This document shows positions 59,675 through 64,000 of a stretch of DNA of 64,000 bases, piece by piece. The stretch's first letter is position 1. The number at the start of each line of letters is the position of its first letter. A model generated the notes under the pieces. The model was given only the letters and a program-made list of their open reading frames with translations, was not told where the DNA came from and searched no databases. Made by a program: the position numbers and the translations under genes. Origin of the DNA: Streptomyces spororaveus (GTDB lineage Bacteria > Actinomycetota > Actinomycetes > Streptomycetales > Streptomycetaceae); contig NZ_BNED01000005.1 of the NCBI RefSeq assembly GCF_016755875.1, positions 6,338,001-6,402,000 of the forward strand, written 5' to 3'.

Positions 59675-60948
59675 ACCGGCCGCTGGGCGCGCGGGACCGG
59701 TGGCGCTGGGTGCACCTGATCCTCGGCGGCGCCCTGCTGATGCCGTACTTCCTGCTCACGCAGGTGGTGGTCGGCGTCGTCGCGGGCGGGGTCAACGCAC
59801 TCAACTCCGGCTCGCTGACCCTCGTCGCCTATGCCGCCTCCCTGCCCCTCGTCGCCGTCACGGGGATGTTCGGTCTGGTCCGGCCGATGTCGGTGACCGC
59901 CGCACGAGCCATGTGCGAGGTGCCGGGGGAGCGGCTGGCCGACGGTCCGGCGAAGTCCTGGGCCGCACGGGGGCGGGCCTCGGCCTGGTGGACCCTGCAC
60001 CTGGGGATCGGCGCGCTGATCAGCGGAATGACCCTCGCGGTACCGCCGATGGCGGTCATGCTGATCGCGGCGCCGGTCGTGGGGCGGATGAGGGACGTCC
60101 AGTTGACCTACGGCTGGTTCGCAACGGACGCCGGCCCGTACATCGCCCCCCTGGTCGGGATCGGGCTGCTGGCCGGGCTCACCCTGTGCGCGGTCGGGGC
60201 CGGGAAGCTGCTGGCCGGGACCGCGCCCGTACTGCTCGGGCCCACGGCCGCGGACCGGCTGGCCGCGGCCGAGGAGCGGGCCGCCGACCTGGCCGTGCGC
60301 AACCGGCTGGCCCGGGAGCTGCACGACGCCGTCGGGCACGCGCTGAGCGCCGTCACCCTCCAGGCGGCCGCCGCCCGGCGGATGCTGGAGCGCGACCCCG
60401 CCTTCGTACGGGAGGCGCTGACCGCGATCGAGGACACCACGCGGCGGACGGTGGGCGAGCTCGACGCCGTACTGGGCCTGCTGCGGGACGGGGACCCGGC
60501 CCGGCCGGACGCCGCGCCCGCACCCACCCTCGCCGCCGACCTCGGCGGGCTGCTGGCCCGTACCCGGGCCGCCGGAACCACCGTCACCGCACACCAGGAC
60601 CCCGGACCCGCGGGGGACTGGGACGCCCTCCCGGCGATCGCCTCCCGCGAGGCGTACCGGATCGTCCAGGAGGGCCTCACCAACGCCCTGCGCCACGGCG
60701 CCGGCCCGGTGGATCTGCGGATCCGCGTACAGGCAGGCCCCGGCACCGCACACCGTGAACTGGAGATCACCATGACCAATCCGCCGGCGGCTCCCGCCGA
60801 GGACCGGGAGACCCGCACCACCGGGGGCCGCGGACTGCGCGGCTGCGCGGAACGGGCCGCGCTGCTCGGCGGCAGCGTCGAGGCCGGCCCGCACGGGGAC
60901 CGGTGGCGGCTGCGGGCCGTCCTCCCGCTCGCCGGGGAGGACCTGTGA
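59671..60948 (+). CDS. NarL-type sensor histidine kinase
   Basis: 425 residues from GTG 59671, overlapping the preceding stop. Four to five N-terminal helices (HLILGGALLMPYFLLTQVVVGVVAGG and later) form the sensing membrane domain. The HisKA_3 phosphoacceptor region is RNRLARELHDAVGHALSAV with His218. The C-terminal ATPase has EAYRIVQEGLTNALRHGAG (N box) and GRGLRGCAERAALLGGSVEAGPHGDRWRL (G box region, in pieces). The expected partner, a NarL-family response regulator, follows with a 4-bp overlap. Confidence 0.92.
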   Translation: MNRPLGARDRWRWVHLILGGALLMPYFLLTQVVVGVVAGGVNALNSGSLTLVAYAASLPLVAVTGMFGLVRPMSVTAARAMCEVPGERLADGPAKSWAARGRASAWWTLHLGIGALISGMTLAVPPMAVMLIAAPVVGRMRDVQLTYGWFATDAGPYIAPLVGIGLLAGLTLCAVGAGKLLAGTAPVLLGPTAADRLAAAEERAADLAVRNRLARELHDAVGHALSAVTLQAAAARRMLERDPAFVREALTAIEDTTRRTVGELDAVLGLLRDGDPARPDAAPAPTLAADLGGLLARTRAAGTTVTAHQDPGPAGDWDALPAIASREAYRIVQEGLTNALRHGAGPVDLRIRVQAGPGTAHRELEITMTNPPAAPAEDRETRTTGGRGLRGCAERAALLGGSVEAGPHGDRWRLRAVLPLAGEDL

Positions 60949-61652
60949 CCGCGCCCGCGCCGACCCCTCCTCCCGCGCCCGCCCCCGCGCCGCGGCCGCC
61001 GCTGCGCATCGTGCTCTGCGATGACGAGCGGATGGTCCGCACCGCGCTGCGGGTCATCCTGGAGGCCGAGGCCGACATGGAGGTCGTCGGCGAGGCGGCC
61101 ACCGGGGCCGAGGCGGTTCCACTGGTCCGCTCACTGGCTCCCGACGTGGTGCTCATGGACGTCCGGATGCCCGAGATCGACGGGATCCGGGCCACCGGGC
61201 AGATCCTCGCCACCATGGCCGAACCGCCCCGGATCGTGGTCGTCACCACCTTCGAGAACGACGCGTACGTCTATGACGCGCTGCGCGCGGGAGCCGTCGG
61301 CTTCCTCCTCAAGCGGGCCGACCCCGACGAGCTGATCGGCGCGGTCCGGCTCGTTGCCCGCGGCGACTCGCTGCTCTTCCCGGCCGCCGTCCGCTCCCTC
61401 GCCGCGGCCCACACGGCGGGCGCTCCGCCCGCCGCGGCGGCCTGGGTGGCCCGGCTCACCGAGCGCGAGGCCGACGTACTGCGACTGATGGCCACCGGGC
61501 TGTCCAACCACGAGATGAGCGAGCGCCTCGGCGTCGGACCGCAGACCGTCAAGACGCACGTCGCGGCGGTCCTCACCAAGACCGGCTCCCGCGACCGCAC
61601 CCAGGCGGTCATCGCGGCCTACGAGGGGGGCTTCATCATGAAGAAAGGCTGA
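60945..61652 (+). CDS. NarL/FixJ-family response regulator
   Basis: 235 residues from GTG 60945, overlapping the kinase stop. After a Pro/Ala-rich N-terminal tail of about 18 residues, the receiver domain has acidic D26/D27 (LCDDERMVR), the phosphoacceptor D72 (VLMDVRMPEIDG), and Thr/Lys at VVTTFENDAYVYDALRAGAVGFLLKRAD (in pieces). The LuxR-type helix-turn-helix is LTEREADVLRLMATGLSNHEMSERLGVGPQTVKTHV (in pieces). It probably controls its own operon, for which the palindromes upstream of 58682 are candidates. Confidence 0.94.
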   Translation: MTAPAPTPPPAPAPAPRPPLRIVLCDDERMVRTALRVILEAEADMEVVGEAATGAEAVPLVRSLAPDVVLMDVRMPEIDGIRATGQILATMAEPPRIVVVTTFENDAYVYDALRAGAVGFLLKRADPDELIGAVRLVARGDSLLFPAAVRSLAAAHTAGAPPAAAAWVARLTEREADVLRLMATGLSNHEMSERLGVGPQTVKTHVAAVLTKTGSRDRTQAVIAAYEGGFIMKKG

Positions 61653-61655
61653 GAA

Positions 61656-61672
61656 CCCCGCCACAATCGGGG
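61656..61672 (+). terminator. Short hairpin after the response regulator
   Basis: CCCCG (61656-61660) and CGGGG (61668-61672) form a 5-bp stem with a 7-base loop, just after the stop. Weak. Confidence 0.35.
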
Positions 61673-61714
61673 CAGAGCGGAACGGCTGGGAGTCCTGGGA
61701 CGTCTTTCCGGGGG

Positions 61715-63163
61715 ATGAACAAGACGATCAGGCGTGCGTCGGTCTTCTGTCTGCTTCTGGTGCTGGCCCTGTTGGTCCGCGTCACCTGGGTGCAGGCGTA
61801 CCAAGGCCAGGCCCTCGCAGACGACAAGCACAACCGCCGGAATCTCATCGGGCAGTACGAGAACCCGCTGGGCAACATCATCGTGGGCGGGGAGGCGATC
61901 ACCGGCTCGGAGAAGACGGGCGGCAAGGACTTCGGCTACAAGCGGACCTACGTCGACGGCCCCCTCTACGCACCGATCACGGGCTACAGCTCCCAGGCCT
62001 ACGGCACCACCCTGCTGGAGGGCATCTACAAGAACGTCCTCAACGGCTCCGACAGCCGACTGCGGACGATGATGGACATGCTCACCAACAAGCGGGCCTC
62101 CCCCGGGAACGTCCTGACCACCATCGACAAGGACGTCCAGAAGGCCACCTACGACGCGCTCCAGGGCAAGCAGGGCGCGGCCGTGGCCCTGGACCCGAAG
62201 ACCGGCGCGATCCTCGCCGTCGTGAACAACCCCTCCTTCGACCCGGGCAGCATCGCCGGCGCCAACGACAAGAAGGCCTGGGACGCGCTCTCCGCGGACA
62301 AGGGCAAGGCCATGGAGAACGTGGCGCTGCGCAAGCCCCAGGCGCCCGGCTCCACGTTCAAGCTGGTCACCCTCGCCGCGGCGATCGAGAACGGACTCGT
62401 CACCGACATCGACCGGCAGACCGGGATCGCCGACCCGTACACGATCCCCGGCACCCGCACCCCGCTGCCCAGCGAGGCGGGCTCCGCGGCCTGCAACAAC
62501 GTCTCGGTGCGCACCGCCCTGCGGCTGTCCTGCAACAACGTCTTCGCCGAGCTCGCCTCCAAGCTGGGCCAGGACAAGATGCGGGCGACGGCCGAGAAGC
62601 TCGGCTTCAACGTGCAGATCGACACCCCGGTCCGCACCAACCCGCCCAGCAAGTACCCGTCGAAGAAGATGTCGATCGACCAGGTCGCGCAGACCGGTAT
62701 CGGCCAGTTCGACGTACAGGCCACCCCGCTCCAGATGGCGATGGTGACGGCGGCCATCGAGAACGACGGCAAGCTCGTCGCCCCGCACATGGTCTCCGAG
62801 GTCACCGACGCGGGCGGCAACGTGCTGGAGAGCTTCAAGGACCCGAAGTCCCAGCAGGTCATGGACGAGAAGACCGCCTCGATGATCCGCGACGCCATGC
62901 GTACGGTCGCCACCGAGGGCGGCGGCAAGCCGGCCCAGGTGTCCGGCGCCGAGGTCGGCGGCAAGACCGGGACCGCCCAGCGCGGTGTCAACAACAGCCT
63001 CGCTCCGCTGGCCTGGTTCACGTCCTACGGGAAGTCGAACGGCAAGCAGATCGCCGTGGCCGTGGTGATCGAGAACTCCGACACCGACCGCTCCGAGATC
63101 GGCGGCGGGAAGCTGGCCGCCCCGATCGCCCAGAAGATGATGGCGGCGTGGCTGAAGAATTAG
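61715..63163 (+). CDS. Class B penicillin-binding protein (PbpA/FtsI-like transpeptidase)
   Basis: 482 residues. One N-terminal membrane anchor (SVFCLLLVLALLVRVTWV) follows a short cytoplasmic stretch. After a dimerisation-like region (YAPITGYSS) comes the transpeptidase domain with all three motifs: S213-TF-K216 (PGSTFKLV), S272-C-N274 (LSCNN) and K417-T-G (GGKTGTAQ). It is shorter than FtsI and resembles the PBP2/PbpA type of actinobacteria, which normally sits beside a RodA/FtsW partner and ser/thr kinase genes; here it stands alone. It crosslinks peptidoglycan outside the membrane. It may be an additional paralogue with a developmental or stress role. Confidence 0.92.
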   Translation: MNKTIRRASVFCLLLVLALLVRVTWVQAYQGQALADDKHNRRNLIGQYENPLGNIIVGGEAITGSEKTGGKDFGYKRTYVDGPLYAPITGYSSQAYGTTLLEGIYKNVLNGSDSRLRTMMDMLTNKRASPGNVLTTIDKDVQKATYDALQGKQGAAVALDPKTGAILAVVNNPSFDPGSIAGANDKKAWDALSADKGKAMENVALRKPQAPGSTFKLVTLAAAIENGLVTDIDRQTGIADPYTIPGTRTPLPSEAGSAACNNVSVRTALRLSCNNVFAELASKLGQDKMRATAEKLGFNVQIDTPVRTNPPSKYPSKKMSIDQVAQTGIGQFDVQATPLQMAMVTAAIENDGKLVAPHMVSEVTDAGGNVLESFKDPKSQQVMDEKTASMIRDAMRTVATEGGGKPAQVSGAEVGGKTGTAQRGVNNSLAPLAWFTSYGKSNGKQIAVAVVIENSDTDRSEIGGGKLAAPIAQKMMAAWLKN

Positions 63164-63226
63164 CCACGGAAGCCGTGCGGCCGACGCGCCGGGAACCGTC
63201 GAGGCGCCCGGCGCGTTCCCAGTCCC

Positions 63227-63727
63227 ATGATCAGAGCCGCGCAGCCCGCCGACCTCCCCGCGATCGCCGCCCTGCACACCCGGGCCCGCGCCACCTACTA
63301 CCAGGGCCACATCCCCGAGCAGGCCTACCTGGGCGACGCCGAGCTCCATCGGACCCGCGAGGGCTGGTCGCGGGCCATCGCCCGGGACGCCGCCGAGGGC
63401 GAGGTGCTCTGCGCCGAGCAGGACGGTGAGCTCACCGGGGTCGCCGCGTTCCGTACGCGGGACGGGGAGACCACCCTCACCCAGCTCCACGTCGACCCCG
63501 TCCACTGGCGCCGCGGCACCGGGGCCGCCCTGCACGCCGCCTGCCTGGACGCCTGGCGGCGGGCCGGAATCCGCCGGGTCCGCCTGGAGGTCTACGAGCA
63601 CAACCTCCGCGCCCAGGCCTTCTACGCCACCCAGGGCTGGCTCGCGGACCCGTCGGCCCCCCGCTCCGGCACCCACCGCACGCTGTGGCTGCAGGTCGGC
63701 CGGGTTCCGGCCCCGTCCGGGGAATGA
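63227..63727 (+). CDS. GNAT-family N-acetyltransferase
   Basis: 166 residues. GNAT signs: IRAAQPADLPAIAALHTRAR at the N-terminus, GELTGVAAFRTRDGETTLTQLHVDP (beta 4 and pyrophosphate loop, in pieces), WRRGTGAALHAACLDAWRRAGIRRVRLEVYEHN (acetyl-CoA segment, in pieces) and AQAFYATQGWLADP. It is a small, single-domain enzyme of unknown substrate. It follows the penicillin-binding protein gene by 63 bp on the same strand. Confidence 0.9.
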   Translation: MIRAAQPADLPAIAALHTRARATYYQGHIPEQAYLGDAELHRTREGWSRAIARDAAEGEVLCAEQDGELTGVAAFRTRDGETTLTQLHVDPVHWRRGTGAALHAACLDAWRRAGIRRVRLEVYEHNLRAQAFYATQGWLADPSAPRSGTHRTLWLQVGRVPAPSGE

Positions 63728-63792
63728 GACGGGCCGGTGAATGGTTGAACTGCAAACCGTTTCACCCCCCGAACCCGGAGAGAAAAAGGATC

Positions 63793-64000
63793 ATGCGCGT
63801 CGAAATCTGGAGCGACATCGCCTGTCCCTGGTGCTACATCGGCAAGGCCCGTTTCACCAAGGGGCTGGCCGAGTTCGCGCACCGCGACGAGGTGGAGGTC
63901 GTCTTCCGGTCCTTCGAGCTCGACCCGGGCGGGGCGAAGGGCGTCACCGCTCCCGTCGTGGAGATGCTCGCCAAGAAGTACGGCCGCACCCTCGACGAGG
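63793..64000 (+). CDS. DsbA-family (FrnE-like) oxidoreductase, 3' end outside window
   Basis: Starts at ATG 63793 after AGAAAAAGGA; the frame runs to the end of the window, so only the first 69 residues are seen. MRVEIWSDIACPWCYIGKARF has the C11-P-W-C14 redox motif of the DsbA-like fold typical of cytoplasmic FrnE/2-hydroxychromene isomerase-like proteins. FRSFELDPGG supports the same family. No signal peptide, so a cytoplasmic redox role is expected. Confidence 0.88.
   Translation, partial: MRVEIWSDIACPWCYIGKARFTKGLAEFAHRDEVEVVFRSFELDPGGAKGVTAPVVEMLAKKYGRTLDE

Overview
The window is a stretch of Streptomyces-type actinobacterial chromosome. GC content is very high, with G/C at nearly every third codon position, so long spurious frames run antisense to most genes. 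GTG starts and 4-bp ATGA/GTGA overlaps are frequent. Actinobacterial markers include WhiA, an RbpA-type RNA polymerase-binding protein, OpcA, and a suf operon led by a SufR-type regulator. From memory, the gene order uvrC-rapZ-yvcK-whiA / gap-pgk-tpiA-secG / pgi / pgl-opcA-zwf-tal-tkt / ctaB / ctaA / sufR-B-D-Rieske-C-S-U-T / dapD matches the conserved core of the S. coelicolor chromosome around SCO1953-SCO1916. I saw no rRNA, tRNA, CRISPR array, transposase, integrase or replication origin.

Layout. Positions 1-4675 hold accessory genes: a TetR regulator (5' end outside the window), a PfkB-type sugar kinase, a Tat-exported Rieske protein, and a divergent pair made of a DNA-binding regulator and a secreted cysteine-protease-like protein with a membrane-anchored partner. 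A 50-bp tandem repeat precedes uvrC. Positions 4961-9970 are the tightly overlapping uvrC-rapZ-yvcK-whiA cluster (DNA repair, cell-wall precursor sensing, sporulation control), followed by a secreted M14 carboxypeptidase. Positions 13316-19135 encode lower glycolysis (gap, pgk, tpiA), secG, an RbpA-family protein and pgi. Positions 19200-26009, on the minus strand, encode the pentose phosphate pathway (tkt, tal, zwf, opcA, pgl). CtaB and CtaA, the two heme A enzymes, flank a small conserved protein and an amidohydrolase. Positions 29887-32793 hold a TTA-containing unknown gene and an ABC exporter. Positions 33159-39762 are a complete SUF iron-sulfur assembly operon with a strong terminator.

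Positions 39987-64000 are mixed and more accessory: a secreted DUF3616-like protein, an SMR efflux pump with its TetR regulator and two near-identical operator-like sites, an HxlR-peroxiredoxin fusion divergent from an MFS exporter, dapD, and several small unknown genes. They continue with an extracellular nuclease and a PhoX/DUF839-type phosphatase preceded by a recognisable PHO box, a double-TerD protein, a three-gene module (sigma-like regulator plus two small membrane proteins), a semialdehyde dehydrogenase/IclR pair around a palindrome, a membrane protein-sensor kinase-response regulator operon, an orphan penicillin-binding protein, a GNAT protein and the start of a DsbA-family gene.

How the genes work together. 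Most of the window is central carbon metabolism, heme A synthesis and iron-sulfur assembly, all feeding energy and redox metabolism. The least explained parts are the regulator/protease/anchor module (2116-4675), the HxlR-peroxiredoxin switch (42359-44572) and the sigma-like/two-membrane-protein module (54186-55776). These are the best places to look for undescribed biology. All functional calls rest on reading translated sequence and remembered families; no searches were run.
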